Program-made: the position numbers and the translations under genes
Shown here: in pieces, positions 16,513 to 25,112 of the stretch
How positions within the stretch are numbered: the stretch's first letter is position 1
How the letters are laid out: every line of letters begins with the position of its first letter
The notes under the pieces: model-generated
Database searches by the model: none
The model's input: only the letters and a program-made list of their open reading frames with translations
Told to the model about the DNA's origin: nothing
Assembly: GCA_033344795.1 (NCBI GenBank)
Contig: JAWPMS010000001.1
Location: 2,852,001-2,916,000 of the forward strand
Source of the DNA: SHLQ01 sp033344795
Lineage (GTDB): Bacteria > Actinomycetota > Acidimicrobiia > Acidimicrobiales > SHLQ01
Direction: 5' to 3'
DNA: 64,000 bases

Positions 16513-16992
16513 TCCGAGACCCCTCGATAGATACATCGGGACGTGAGCAATGCCGTCCTCGGTGAAGTCGGCCCCTGAGCGGGTGAACCCCAACCGGGAG
16601 TACCAGTCGTACAGGTGGGCCTGGGCGTCGAGAACGATCACGCCTCGTTGTTCGGTGATTACATACGCCATCAGCGTGGCGGCCAAGCCGTGGCCACGGT
16701 GTTCGGGGCTGGTGACCACCCGACCGATCCGAAATACACCATCGCCGTCATCGAGCACCCGCAGGTACGCGGCGATCGAACCCTCGTGCTCAATCCAGAC
16801 GTGTTTCGTGAGGGGTTCGGCGTCTCGGCCATCGATGTCGTGGTAGACGCATTCCTGCTCGACGATGAAGACCCTGCTTCGGAGTTCCAAGATGTCGTGC
16901 AATTGCGCTGCGGTCAGGTCCCCGAAGAGTCGTTCGACCGGCTGGCGTGAGTATTGTCGACCGGGTCTGGACTCCGTTTCTGACGCCTTCAT
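16495..16992 (-). CDS. ElaA-type GNAT N-acetyltransferase
   Basis: This is a 165-residue GNAT-fold protein. The stretch LTAAQLHDILELRSRVFIVE followed by QECVYHDIDGRD is the ElaA hallmark. IGRVVTSPEHRGHGLAATLM contains the acetyl-CoA loop (R/Q-x-x-G-x-G/A), and the tail YDWYSRLGFTRSGADFTEDG is characteristic. The acceptor substrate is unknown. A TAGAGT hexamer seven bases before the ATG at 16992 supports the long start. The 3' end overlaps the PH-SHOCT gene by 18 bases in convergent orientation. Confidence 0.88.
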   Translation of the reverse strand: MKASETESRPGRQYSRQPVERLFGDLTAAQLHDILELRSRVFIVEQECVYHDIDGRDAEPLTKHVWIEHEGSIAAYLRVLDDGDGVFRIGRVVTSPEHRGHGLAATLMAYVITEQRGVIVLDAQAHLYDWYSRLGFTRSGADFTEDGIAHVPMYLSRGLGSHPVE

Positions 16993-16999
16993 GGGTCAG

Positions 17000-17005
17000 A
17001 CTCTA
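17000..17005 (-). promoter_or_regulatory. -10 hexamer TAGAGT of the elaA-like gene
   Basis: On the minus strand TAGAGT ends seven bases before the ATG at 16992. Confidence 0.45.
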
Positions 17006-17048
17006 CAGACGCAGACCGCTCCACCTGCGGCCCGAAAGAGGACCACGC

Positions 17049-17879
17049 ATGCCCATGATCGATGCCGACGGACGATCGTTGTACACCGAGTCTTTCGGCT
17101 ACGCCGAGGACCCCGCGCTCCTGCTCATCAACGGCCTCGGTTCGCAGATGACGTCGTGGCCTGATGCGTTCTGCGAGGCATTCGTCGACCGGGGGTTTTT
17201 CGTGATGCGATTCGACAATCGCGACTGTGGACTGTCGACGATCTTTGCCGACGGCGACGCATACACGCTCTCGGACATGGCCGACGATGCGATCGAGGTT
17301 CTTGACTTCTTCGAGGTCGAACGTGCGCACGTTTTTGGTATTTCTCTCGGCGGCATGATCGCTCAGACGGTCGCGATCGAGCATCCCGATCGAGTTCTTT
17401 CCCTCATCTCGTATGCGTCTGCGACAGGCAACCCCGACTACGGACAACCGACAGATGAAGCGATCGAGGCCATGCTGCTACCCGACCCGACCACGCGAGC
17501 CGAGGCCGAGGCGGCTGGACTTGTGGGAAAGCGCATCTGGGGTACAGAAGGTACGTGGTCCGAGGAAGAGTGGGCGAAGTTTTGCGGTGACAACTTCGAC
17601 CGTTCGCCGCCGAGAGGTGGCGGTGCGCGCCAATATGGCGCAATGGAGGCGAGTGGAGATCGCGAGCCTTTGCTCGCCCAGCTCACCACGCCGACGCTGG
17701 TCATTCACGGGGGCAAGGACACGCTGATCGCTCCGTCGGGTGGTCGACGTACCGCGGAGGTCATCCCGGGGGCCACGTACCTCGAGATCGAAGAGATCGC
17801 GCACGACCTTCCGATCACCGAGTGGCCGCAAATCGTTTCGGTCGTCACCTCGCACGCGGTGCAGGCGGTGTCTGCGTGA
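17049..17879 (+). CDS. Alpha/beta-fold hydrolase
   Basis: This is a 276-residue alpha/beta hydrolase. The oxyanion region is LLINGLGSQMTSW, the nucleophile elbow is GISLGGMIAQ (catalytic Ser), the acid is likely the Asp in HGGKDTLI and the His is in IEEIAHDLP. The substrate is unknown. ATG 17049 was chosen because AGAGGA lies nine bases upstream; an upstream in-frame ATG at 16947 would overlap the divergent acetyltransferase gene. The stop overlaps the next start by one base (TGATG), so it is probably co-transcribed with the racemase gene. Confidence 0.85.
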   Translation: MPMIDADGRSLYTESFGYAEDPALLLINGLGSQMTSWPDAFCEAFVDRGFFVMRFDNRDCGLSTIFADGDAYTLSDMADDAIEVLDFFEVERAHVFGISLGGMIAQTVAIEHPDRVLSLISYASATGNPDYGQPTDEAIEAMLLPDPTTRAEAEAAGLVGKRIWGTEGTWSEEEWAKFCGDNFDRSPPRGGGARQYGAMEASGDREPLLAQLTTPTLVIHGGKDTLIAPSGGRRTAEVIPGATYLEIEEIAHDLPITEWPQIVSVVTSHAVQAVSA

Positions 17880-19024
17880 TGGCTGGCCCACTGGTTGGAG
17901 TGAAGGTTGTCGAGCTCGCCGGACTTGGGCCCGGCCCGTTCGCGGCGATGTTGTTGGCTGACCTTGGAGCTGACGTCATTCGCGTCGACCGCGCAGGAGC
18001 CGCTCGCGGGGGGAACCCCGACGCTCCTCCAGCCGACGTGTTGTTGCGCGGGCGGCAGTCGATCGCCGTCGATCTGAAAACGCCCGAAGGGGTCGAGACG
18101 GTGCTTCGGCTCGTCGACCAGGCTGACGTCCTCATCGAAGGCTTTCGACCAGGCGTGTGTGAACGGCTCGGCATCGGCCCGGAAGTTTGTTTTGCACGCA
18201 ATGCTCGGTTGGTATTCGGACGCATGACCGGGTGGGGCCAAGAGGGGCCCATGGCCGAACGGGCTGGTCATGACATCAACTACATCGCCCTGTCCGGAAC
18301 TCTCTCGATGATTGGTCGGTCGGACGATCGACCCGTGCCACCGATCAATCTTGTCGGCGATTTCGGCGGCGGTGGCATGATGCTCGCATTCGGTGTTCTC
18401 GCTGCGGTGCTCGAGGCCCGCTCCTCGGGGCAGGGCCAGGTGGTCGATGCATCGATGGTCGACGGCGCATCACTTCTCGCGTCAATGATGTACGGCATGC
18501 GCGCGATGGGCATGTGGGATGGGGGTCGGGGCGGCAACATGCTCGACACCGGAGCACACTTCTATGAGGTGTACGAGACCTCCGACCAGAAGTTCGTTTC
18601 GATCGGTGCCATTGAACCGCAGTTCTACGCGGAGTTGCTTGAACGCTTGGAGCTGCGTCCGGAGGACATGCCACCTCAGCACGATGCGACTCGATGGCCC
18701 GAGTCCAAGGCGATCATCGCTGCGCGCATAGCGCAGCGCACACGCGACGAATGGGACGCGGCGTTCGCCGACTCGGATGCCTGCTACGCGCCGGTGCTGG
18801 AAGCCCATGAGGCCATCGTTCACCCACACAACGTTCATCGCGGGACGTTCGTCAACATCGCTGGGGTCGACCAACCCGCTCCGGCTCCGCGCTTCAGCCG
18901 CACGCCGAACGCTGTGCCGACACCTCCTGCACACGCGGGGCAACACACCGATACGGCGTTGCTTCGCTGGGGATTCAGCTCGACGGAGATCGATGCGCTG
19001 CGGGCTGACGACGCCATCGTCTGA
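17879..19024 (+). CDS. CoA-transferase family III protein, alpha-methylacyl-CoA racemase-like
   Basis: This is a 381-residue CaiB/BaiF-fold protein. It opens with VKVVELAGLGPGPFAAMLLA and has LKTPEGVETVLRLVDQADVL followed by IEGFRPGVCERLGIGP. The GRMTGWGQEGPMAERAGHDI segment continues NYIALSG. The His and Asp of GHDINYIALSG match the catalytic dyad region of alpha-methylacyl-CoA racemase, which inverts 2-methyl-branched acyl-CoAs and feeds beta-oxidation of branched or sterol-derived chains. A formyl- or carnitine-type CoA transferase role cannot be fully excluded. It is coupled to the hydrolase upstream by TGATG and followed four bases later by a small membrane protein. Confidence 0.87.
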   Translation: MAGPLVGVKVVELAGLGPGPFAAMLLADLGADVIRVDRAGAARGGNPDAPPADVLLRGRQSIAVDLKTPEGVETVLRLVDQADVLIEGFRPGVCERLGIGPEVCFARNARLVFGRMTGWGQEGPMAERAGHDINYIALSGTLSMIGRSDDRPVPPINLVGDFGGGGMMLAFGVLAAVLEARSSGQGQVVDASMVDGASLLASMMYGMRAMGMWDGGRGGNMLDTGAHFYEVYETSDQKFVSIGAIEPQFYAELLERLELRPEDMPPQHDATRWPESKAIIAARIAQRTRDEWDAAFADSDACYAPVLEAHEAIVHPHNVHRGTFVNIAGVDQPAPAPRFSRTPNAVPTPPAHAGQHTDTALLRWGFSSTEIDALRADDAIV

Positions 19025-19027
19025 CCG

Positions 19028-19399
19028 ATGATCGACACGTTGAGTTCACTGCACGAAATTCTTGCCTGGGTTGTCATTGTTGCGACGGCGATCGCCGGCA
19101 GCTGGGCGACGCTCGCACACTGGCTCGAGTCGCTACGCCGTGATGCGCTGTGGGTCATCCAGAACATCAGTCATGCGCTGGTCGTCACCCAGGTGTTCGT
19201 GGGTTCGATGCTCGTCGGCTTCGGCGATATCGAAGCGGACCAGACGCACATGTTCTACGGCTTCTTGACCTTCGTCGCCGTCGGGCTGATCATCGCGTAC
19301 CGGCATCTGAGCGAGTATCGGTACCTGTTGTACGGACTCGGAGGTCTCTTCGTGATGGGGCTCTCGATCAGGGCGTTGCTGCTCGACGGCCTCGCCTAA
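19028..19399 (+). CDS. Small integral membrane protein of unknown function
   Basis: This is a 123-residue protein with about four predicted membrane helices: residues 10-28, 42-62, 72-90 and 98-116. Histidines lie in or near helices 1, 2 and 3 (LHEILAWVV, NISHALVV, QTHMFYGF), which could suggest haem or metal binding, but this is speculation. I do not recognise the family. It begins four bases after the racemase gene and is likely the last gene of that operon. The end of the gene is 12 bases from the converging anti-sigma gene. Confidence 0.7.
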   Translation: MIDTLSSLHEILAWVVIVATAIAGSWATLAHWLESLRRDALWVIQNISHALVVTQVFVGSMLVGFGDIEADQTHMFYGFLTFVAVGLIIAYRHLSEYRYLLYGLGGLFVMGLSIRALLLDGLA

Positions 19400-19411
19400 C
19401 GAGGCCCACGA

Positions 19412-20086
19412 CTACACCGAGCGGAGCTCGCCTCGGAGAATGCTGCGGCCGCTGTGGGCCGGGTTGCCGTCGTTGGGCTCGATCGACAAATCGACCAGAG
19501 AGTATTCCGTGGGTGGGAAACCCGTTGGCCAGACGAACTCCGACGTTCCGGGTTCGACAATGCCGAGCGACACCATGTCGGAGAGGTCAGGCTTGATGGC
19601 CCAGAGCTCCACGGGTTCGTCATCGGGGAGGACGTCAGAGAAATCGAGAGACAACGTCCACCCGTCCCCGCCGGTGAGCGTTGCGGTGGCTACGCCGTCA
19701 AAGGCTTCCGGCAAACTGTTGTTGGTCGCCTCGGCCACGAACGTCTCGGTCGCATCGCCCCCTCCGAAAAGCGTGAATCCGACGACGAGAACACACGCTG
19801 CGGCAATCGAGACCAGAAACATCTGGCGCCTGCGCTGACGCTCGGCCGCAGGAGCGCGCCGTGTTCGTTCGTGGGTGAGGTCGATGACCGGTTCGGGCTC
19901 CGGTGCGGGTGCCGTGTTGATCACGACGTCGGGTGACGTTTCTTCGAGGTCGGCGATCTCTGAAGTGATGAGGTCGAACAGCCCAGGGGGCGGGGTGTGT
20001 CGAACACGGTCCTGTTCCGATATGGATCGGCTCAAGGCCGTCCACTCCTGCAATTCTCGATCAGGCATCGAGATACCCCAATCCAT
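19412..20086 (-). CDS. rskA: Anti-sigma-K factor RskA-like membrane protein
   Basis: This is a 224-residue protein with a short cytoplasmic N-terminus that would bind the sigma factor and an Arg-rich stop before one membrane helix (MFLVSIAAACVLVVGFTLFG, about residues 90-109). An extracytoplasmic RskA domain follows, with ATLTGGDGWTLSLDFSDVLP, ELWAIKPDLSD and VWPTGFPPTEYSLVDLSIEP. It overlaps the sigma gene end. An ATG at 20068 is an alternative start that would overlap the sigma stop by only eight bases. RskA proteins are cleaved in the membrane by site-2 protease Rip1, and a Rip1/RseP homologue is encoded at 59226-60725. Confidence 0.87.
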   Translation of the reverse strand: MDWGISMPDRELQEWTALSRSISEQDRVRHTPPPGLFDLITSEIADLEETSPDVVINTAPAPEPEPVIDLTHERTRRAPAAERQRRRQMFLVSIAAACVLVVGFTLFGGGDATETFVAEATNNSLPEAFDGVATATLTGGDGWTLSLDFSDVLPDDEPVELWAIKPDLSDMVSLGIVEPGTSEFVWPTGFPPTEYSLVDLSIEPNDGNPAHSGRSILRGELRSV

Positions 20087-20684
20087 GTCGAAGGCGTTCC
20101 AAACTCCGCCGGATGTCTGATTTGACGGTCCCGAGCGGGATGCCCGTCCGAGCAGCGATCTCTACGTGCGTCAGATCGTCGAAGAACGCCATCGAGACCA
20201 CAGCTCGAGATCGTTCCGGGAGCTGGTCGATCGCGTCAACGAGCAACATTCTCAGCGAGACCTCTTCAAGTTGTCGTTCGCTCGACTCGGCCGGCGCCGG
20301 TGTGTTCTTCACCTTGTCGACCCGCCGGTCTTCACGACCGACTGCACGGAAATGGTCGATGATCTTGTTGCGCGTGATGCCAGCGAGCCAGGGAGCGAGC
20401 CCGCCCTTCGTGGGGTCATACCGCTGTCGGTTGCGCCACGCAGCGATGAAGACTTCCTGCGTGATGTCGGCGGCTGCGTCGTTGTCGACCGCTCGTCTGC
20501 AGAGGGAGAAGACCAACGAGCTGTACTCGTCATAGGCCTCTTTCAGCACCCGATTGTCGCCCGCGGCAAACGAGGACTCCAACGGAGTCACGTCGAGCGT
20601 GAAGTCGTCTGGTCGTATGTCGGGTGGTGCCAAGAGAGCCATCACTACCGGTACGTGAGTTTCACGTGCGGTGGATGCAGACAT
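20061..20684 (-). CDS. sigK: ECF sigma factor, SigK-like
   Basis: This is a 207-residue sigma-70-family factor. Region 2 reads AYDEYSSLVFSLCRRAVDND, then ITQEVFIAAWRNRQRYDP and WLAGITRNKIIDHFR. Region 4 has LPERSRAVVSMAFFDDLTHV and IAARTGIPLGTVKSDIRRSL. Region 3 is absent, as expected for ECF factors. The ATG at 20684 has a strong GGGAGGAAG ribosome binding site; an earlier in-frame ATG at 20771 would run into the divergent gene. It overlaps rskA, forming a classical sigma/anti-sigma pair. Confidence 0.9.
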   Translation of the reverse strand: MSASTARETHVPVVMALLAPPDIRPDDFTLDVTPLESSFAAGDNRVLKEAYDEYSSLVFSLCRRAVDNDAAADITQEVFIAAWRNRQRYDPTKGGLAPWLAGITRNKIIDHFRAVGREDRRVDKVKNTPAPAESSERQLEEVSLRMLLVDAIDQLPERSRAVVSMAFFDDLTHVEIAARTGIPLGTVKSDIRRSLERLRHGLGYLDA

Positions 20685-20721
20685 CGTATGACTTCCTCCC
20701 TCGTTGGTGTGAATCAGCCGA

Positions 20722-20727
20722 TAGTCT
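20722..20727 (+). promoter_or_regulatory. -10 hexamer TAGTCT of the cold-shock-like gene
   Basis: TAGTCT ends seven bases before the ATG at 20735, in the 50-bp gap shared with divergent sigK. Confidence 0.45.
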
Positions 20728-20734
20728 TGCCCGT

Positions 20735-20968
20735 ATGCAGCAGGGAGTGGTCCAGTCGTACGATCCAGCAACCGGTGACGGAGTCATCATGGACGACGTC
20801 GAATTCGTCGAATACGACCTCGCCGTAAATGCGCTCGGCGGTTCGGTCTTCCGAATGCTCCGCCAGGGTCAACGTGTTCTGTTCGAGGTCGACGATGACG
20901 GACTGGCGACGACGATCCGTCTGGGTTCCGAGGTCGACATGGAGACCCCCGAGCTGCTTCCCGACTGA
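20735..20968 (+). CDS. Small cold-shock-domain-like protein
   Basis: This is a 77-residue protein. It opens QGVVQSYDPATGDGVIMDD and has LRQGQRVLFEVDDDG, the beta-barrel pattern of cold-shock/S1-like nucleic-acid binding proteins. The aromatic RNP1/RNP2 motifs of true Csp proteins are largely missing, so RNA binding is not certain. Similar small proteins occur next to RskA/SigK-like loci in Actinobacteria, though I state this from memory. ATG 20735 with TAGTCT seven bases upstream implies a leaderless mRNA. Confidence 0.72.
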   Translation: MQQGVVQSYDPATGDGVIMDDVEFVEYDLAVNALGGSVFRMLRQGQRVLFEVDDDGLATTIRLGSEVDMETPELLPD

Positions 20969-20994
20969 GGTTAGAACTTTTGTCTACCTGCGGG

Positions 20995-21000
20995 TAACGT
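20995..21000 (+). promoter_or_regulatory. Possible -10 hexamer TAACGT of the DAK2 gene
   Basis: TAACGT ends ten bases before the ATG at 21011, leaving a leader of only a few bases. Confidence 0.35.
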
Positions 21001-21010
21001 CTGCGGCGCT

Positions 21011-22639
21011 ATGACATCTGACTTTGGTGCCGATGAGTTTCGCGAGCTGGTCATCGTCTTTCGTGACGCTCTCGTCGAACACAAGGCCATCATCAACGCA
21101 CTGAACGTGTATCCGGTGCCAGACGGCGACACGGGCACCAACATGTCTCTGACGCTTCAATCGGTCGTCGCCGACCTCCCGGAGATCGGATCGCCGATGG
21201 CGGACGTGTGTCAGGCGGTCTCCCATGGCTCGCTCATGGGGGCAAGAGGTAACTCCGGCGTGATCATGAGCCAGATCCTTCGTGGACTGTGCGCTGGTTT
21301 GAAGGGCTCCGAATCGGTGACCGGCGAGTCATTCTCCGAAGCTCTCACTTCTGCTTCGAGCGCTGCATATGGCGCAGTCGGAAACCCCGTCGAGGGGACG
21401 ATTCTCACGGTCGTGCGCGAGGCAGCAGAGGCCGCCGCTGAAGCAGATCACTCGTCGATTCTTTCGGTGATGGAAGCAGCGCGATCCGGCGCGTCGATTG
21501 CTCTCGACAAGACGCCCTCCTTACTGCCGGTACTCGCCGAAGCGGGCGTTGTCGATTCTGGTGGAACCGGGTTGCTGCTGTTTTTCGACGCGGCGCTGAA
21601 TGTCATCGATGGTCGGGAGATACCGGCTCCCGTCATGCCCGACGGGGCCTCGATACCCGAGATGACCGCAGATCGGCCAGACGATCATGACGCACTGGCG
21701 GAATTGCGATACGAGGTGATGTTCTTCCTCGATGCGGCGGACGACACCATCGATGGTTTCAAGACTGCGTGGGGTGAGGTCGGCGACTCGATCGTCGTCG
21801 TTGGCGGCGATGGCATTTGGAATTGTCACGTGCACACCGATGACATCGGAGCCGCGATCGAGTGCGGCATCGCGGTGGGCCGGCCACACCAGATCCGAGT
21901 GACGGACCTACTCGAAGAGGTCGAGGAACAGGAGTGGGTGAAACAGGCTGCCAACGACGCCGCATTGGCCGACGTCGAACCATCCACAACTGCCGTCGTC
22001 GCCGTCTCCGTGGGCCATGGAGTGGGCGACATCTTCCGATCGTTCGGAGTGCAGCACGTCGTTGCTGGCGGTCAGACGATGAACCCGTCGACGGCCGAAC
22101 TTCTCGCGGCTGTCGAGGCACTGCCAGCCGACGGCGTCGTCATCTTGCCAAACAACAAGAACATCATCCCGGTAGCCGAACAGGTCGACGCGCAGAGCTC
22201 GAAGCCGGTGTCGGTGATTCCGACTTGGAGCATCGTTGGTGGTATGGCAGCGCTCGTGTCCTATGACCCGGAAGCTGATCTTGACGCAAACGTCGAGGCC
22301 ATGCGGGATTCTCTTGAACACCTGGTGCAAGGCGAAGTGACGAAAGCCGTCCGCAACACGAGCGCTGAGGGTTTCGACATCGCCGACGGAGATTGGCTCG
22401 GGCTCGCGCAGGGCAAGATCGTCGCGGTGGAAAAGGATGCGATCGCTGCTGCGGCCGGTGTCGTAGATGCCTTGGCAACCGATGACCATGAGATCGTGAC
22501 TCTCGTCGTTGGCGCTGACTCGAACGAGGGCGAGGCAGCGACGCTGGTGGCCAGTGTGGCGCTTTCGCATGCCCACCTCGAAGTGGAAGTGCACGCAGGG
22601 GGGCAGCCGCTCTATCCGTTTATCATCGGCGTGGAGTGA
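21011..22639 (+). CDS. DAK2/DegV-associated kinase, FakA (YloV)-like
   Basis: This is a 542-residue protein. The N-terminal DhaL-type kinase domain carries ALNVYPVPDGDTGTNMSLTL with the three Mg-binding Asp residues, plus HGSLMGARGNSGVIMSQILR and DSGGTGLLLFF. A middle domain follows (LRYEVMFFLDA, WNCHVHTDD) and then a C-terminal YloV domain (VILPNNKNIIPVAEQVD). In Firmicutes FakA phosphorylates fatty acids bound to FakB (DegV family). No DegV protein is in the window. The stop overlaps the recG start by four bases, an arrangement also seen in mycobacteria. Confidence 0.88.
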   Translation: MTSDFGADEFRELVIVFRDALVEHKAIINALNVYPVPDGDTGTNMSLTLQSVVADLPEIGSPMADVCQAVSHGSLMGARGNSGVIMSQILRGLCAGLKGSESVTGESFSEALTSASSAAYGAVGNPVEGTILTVVREAAEAAAEADHSSILSVMEAARSGASIALDKTPSLLPVLAEAGVVDSGGTGLLLFFDAALNVIDGREIPAPVMPDGASIPEMTADRPDDHDALAELRYEVMFFLDAADDTIDGFKTAWGEVGDSIVVVGGDGIWNCHVHTDDIGAAIECGIAVGRPHQIRVTDLLEEVEEQEWVKQAANDAALADVEPSTTAVVAVSVGHGVGDIFRSFGVQHVVAGGQTMNPSTAELLAAVEALPADGVVILPNNKNIIPVAEQVDAQSSKPVSVIPTWSIVGGMAALVSYDPEADLDANVEAMRDSLEHLVQGEVTKAVRNTSAEGFDIADGDWLGLAQGKIVAVEKDAIAAAAGVVDALATDDHEIVTLVVGADSNEGEAATLVASVALSHAHLEVEVHAGGQPLYPFIIGVE

Positions 22640-24792
22640 GCTCCGAACCACCCGCACCAAGCGTCGACGACCGACCACCGCTCTCGCTTCGCGACCTCTC
22701 TCGACTCGATATCGCAGCGTTGAAGGGTGTGGGGCCCAAGCGGGCTGAATCGCTTCGGAAGGCCGATGTTCGCCATGTACTCGACCTCCTTCGGTATTAC
22801 CCGCGTCGGTACATCGATCGATCGCGAGAGGCATCGATTGGAGATCTCCACGAGGGTGAAGAAGGTATGGTGCTCGCCACCGTTTCTCGGGTCGAGCAGA
22901 GACGGATCCGCGGCAATCGCACGATGGTCAACGTCACCGTCGCCGACAACACCGGCACGCTGAACGTCACCTTTTTCAATCAACCGTGGCGAGCCAAACA
23001 GCTCTACGAAGGATTGCCGGTGGTGCTCTTCGGCAAGGTTGACAGCTTTCGTGGTCAGCTGCAGATGGCCTCACCGATCGTCGATCTGATCGGGGACCAG
23101 ACGGGGAAGATCGTGCCGATCTATCCGCAGTCGGAGAAGGCGAAGATCGCGAGTGCTGACGTTGCGCGTTGGATGGCCGAGGCGCTTCGTCGCGCCGCGC
23201 CACGAACAATCCTGGATCCATTGCCGGAGTCGGTGCGCAGCGAGCATGGTTTCATCGATCGTCACCGGGCGACATTCCAGATCCACCAGCCCGACACGAT
23301 GGCAGCGGTGTCGGAAGCCCGACGCCGCCTCGTGTTCGATGAGCTGTTCTCCATTCAACTCGAGCTCGTCATGCAACAGCGGCTCCGACAGGAGACTGAA
23401 GTCGGAGTGGATCATGCCGCCACCGGCGACTTGACGACACAGATGCTCGATTCGCTGGGCTTTTCGCTCACGGGAGCGCAGCAACGCGTGATCGCCGAGA
23501 TTGGTCGAGACATGCACGAACCCCACCCGATGCACCGTCTACTACAAGGCGACGTCGGCTCGGGCAAGACGCTGGTCGCCGTCCATGCGCTGTTGAGCGG
23601 GGTCGAGGGTGGGTTCCAGGGTGCGCTGATGGCGCCGACCGAAGTCCTCGCCGATCAACACGCGATCGGGATCAAACAACTGCTCGACGGACTCACGGTC
23701 GAGGACACGATGAGCATGTTTCCCACCAGACCCCTCCGGGTCGAGCTCTTGTCGAACGGTGTATCGACGGCGGATCGCCGTCGCATTTTGGCGCAGACCC
23801 AAAGCGGCGAGGTCGACATCCTCATTGGCACGCACGCGCTGATTCAGGACGCCGTGGGGTTCTTCAATCTCGGGGTCGTGGTGATCGATGAACAACATCG
23901 ATTCGGTGTCGAGCAGCGAGCCGTGCTCCGCGACAAAGCGCAAGGAGACAAAGAGCCAGACGTCCTGGTGATGACGGCGACGCCGATTCCACGGACGGCA
24001 GCGATGACGGTGTACGGCGACCTCGACGTCAGTGTGCTCGACGAACTGCCGCCCGGACGAACCCCGATCGAGACGAAGTGGGCTGCGGGTCCGATCGAAG
24101 AGGCAGCCATGTGGGAGTCCGTTCGCTCGGAAGTTGCCGCCGGCCGCCAGGCCTACGTCGTCTGCCCGCTTATCGAGATGTCGGACAAGATCGAAGCACG
24201 CTCGGCCACCGAGACCTATGAAGAACTGACGGGAGGCGAGTTGGCGGCCATGTCTGTCGGACTCCTCCACGGGCGCATGTCGAGCGCGGACAAGGAGGCG
24301 GTGATGAGCGCCTTCCGTTCCGGCGACACCGGTGTGCTCGTTGCCACCACCGTGATCGAAGTCGGCGTCGACGTACCGAACGCAACCGTGATGGTCATTC
24401 TTGATGCGGGTCGCTTTGGCATCGCCCAGCTTCATCAGCTTCGAGGGCGGGTCGGGCGTGGACAACATGCATCGACGTGTTGGCTCGCAGGCGAGGCCAC
24501 GACGGCCGACGGTGAGGCGCGAATCGAGGCGCTTGTCGGGTCGACCGATGGCTTCGAATTGGCCGAGGTCGACCTCGAGCTTCGTGGCGAAGGAACGATC
24601 ATGGGGGAGCGACAGAAAGGTCAGAACGATTTGCGGCTTGCCTCGCTGCGGAGAGACAAGGACATGGTTGTACTCGCACGAGAGGTGGCGCTCGACCTTC
24701 TGGGAAGAAACGATCCTGCTCTCGACCAGCTGATCGATGACTCAGCGGTGATTCTTGGCACAACCGACACCGAGTTTCTTCGCAAGAACTAG
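22636..24792 (+). CDS. recG: ATP-dependent DNA helicase RecG
   Basis: This 718-residue helicase has an N-terminal OB wedge domain (GVGPKRAESLRKADVRHVLD, then LLRYYPRRYIDRS). Helicase motifs are LLQGDVGSGKTLVAVHALL, APTEVLADQH, VVIDEQHRFGVEQR, LVMTATPIPRTAAM, LLHGRMSSADKEAVM, VATTVIEVGVDVPNA and QLRGRVGRGQHAS. RecG remodels stalled forks and Holliday junctions. It starts at GTG within GTGA, overlapping the end of the DAK2 gene. Confidence 0.96.
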   Translation: MSSEPPAPSVDDRPPLSLRDLSRLDIAALKGVGPKRAESLRKADVRHVLDLLRYYPRRYIDRSREASIGDLHEGEEGMVLATVSRVEQRRIRGNRTMVNVTVADNTGTLNVTFFNQPWRAKQLYEGLPVVLFGKVDSFRGQLQMASPIVDLIGDQTGKIVPIYPQSEKAKIASADVARWMAEALRRAAPRTILDPLPESVRSEHGFIDRHRATFQIHQPDTMAAVSEARRRLVFDELFSIQLELVMQQRLRQETEVGVDHAATGDLTTQMLDSLGFSLTGAQQRVIAEIGRDMHEPHPMHRLLQGDVGSGKTLVAVHALLSGVEGGFQGALMAPTEVLADQHAIGIKQLLDGLTVEDTMSMFPTRPLRVELLSNGVSTADRRRILAQTQSGEVDILIGTHALIQDAVGFFNLGVVVIDEQHRFGVEQRAVLRDKAQGDKEPDVLVMTATPIPRTAAMTVYGDLDVSVLDELPPGRTPIETKWAAGPIEEAAMWESVRSEVAAGRQAYVVCPLIEMSDKIEARSATETYEELTGGELAAMSVGLLHGRMSSADKEAVMSAFRSGDTGVLVATTVIEVGVDVPNATVMVILDAGRFGIAQLHQLRGRVGRGQHASTCWLAGEATTADGEARIEALVGSTDGFELAEVDLELRGEGTIMGERQKGQNDLRLASLRRDKDMVVLAREVALDLLGRNDPALDQLIDDSAVILGTTDTEFLRKN

Positions 24793-24924
24793 TCCCGAAG
24801 TGCCAACGAACGCAGACAGCTGGCAACCTTTTGCCCGCGTGAGAATCCCTGGTCAGTACATGTCGCGGCGGTGGCAGCTTCATTGCAATCGCCAGCTCGA
24901 CGTGGCAGCAGGAAAACTGCGGGG

Positions 24925-24930
24925 TACGGT
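24925..24930 (+). promoter_or_regulatory. -10 hexamer TACGGT of the zinc-ribbon gene
   Basis: TACGGT ends eight bases before the ATG at 24939. The 146-bp gap upstream holds a weak TGCCA/TGGCA inverted repeat and CCTTTT just after recG, possibly a poor terminator. Confidence 0.4.
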
Positions 24931-24938
24931 GCGAAATC

Positions 24939-25112
24939 ATGGAAATTGAGGTTCCGCACATCATCGTGTGTGTCGACTGTGGCGGCGTGTGCCACCGCCT
25001 CACTCCAGAACCCGAAGACGGTTTTCCTCCAGGTGCCATCGTGGCGTTCCGATGTGAAGATTGTCTCGACCGTTGGGATCTCGAATTCGAGCCCGAGGAG
25101 GACCAACCCTGA
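24939..25112 (+). CDS. 57-residue zinc-ribbon-like protein of unknown function
   Basis: This is a short open frame with normal codon use. Two CxxC knuckles, C11-V-D-C14 and C39-E-D-C42, sit about 25 residues apart, with a third Cys at 18. This is the layout of a small zinc ribbon. It ends with an acidic tail. It is preceded by a leaderless-type -10 and its TGA overlaps the rsmD ATG by one base, so it is almost certainly translated and co-expressed with rsmD. Proteins of this kind often bind RNA or ribosomes, but no function can be assigned. Confidence 0.72.
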   Translation: MEIEVPHIIVCVDCGGVCHRLTPEPEDGFPPGAIVAFRCEDCLDRWDLEFEPEEDQP

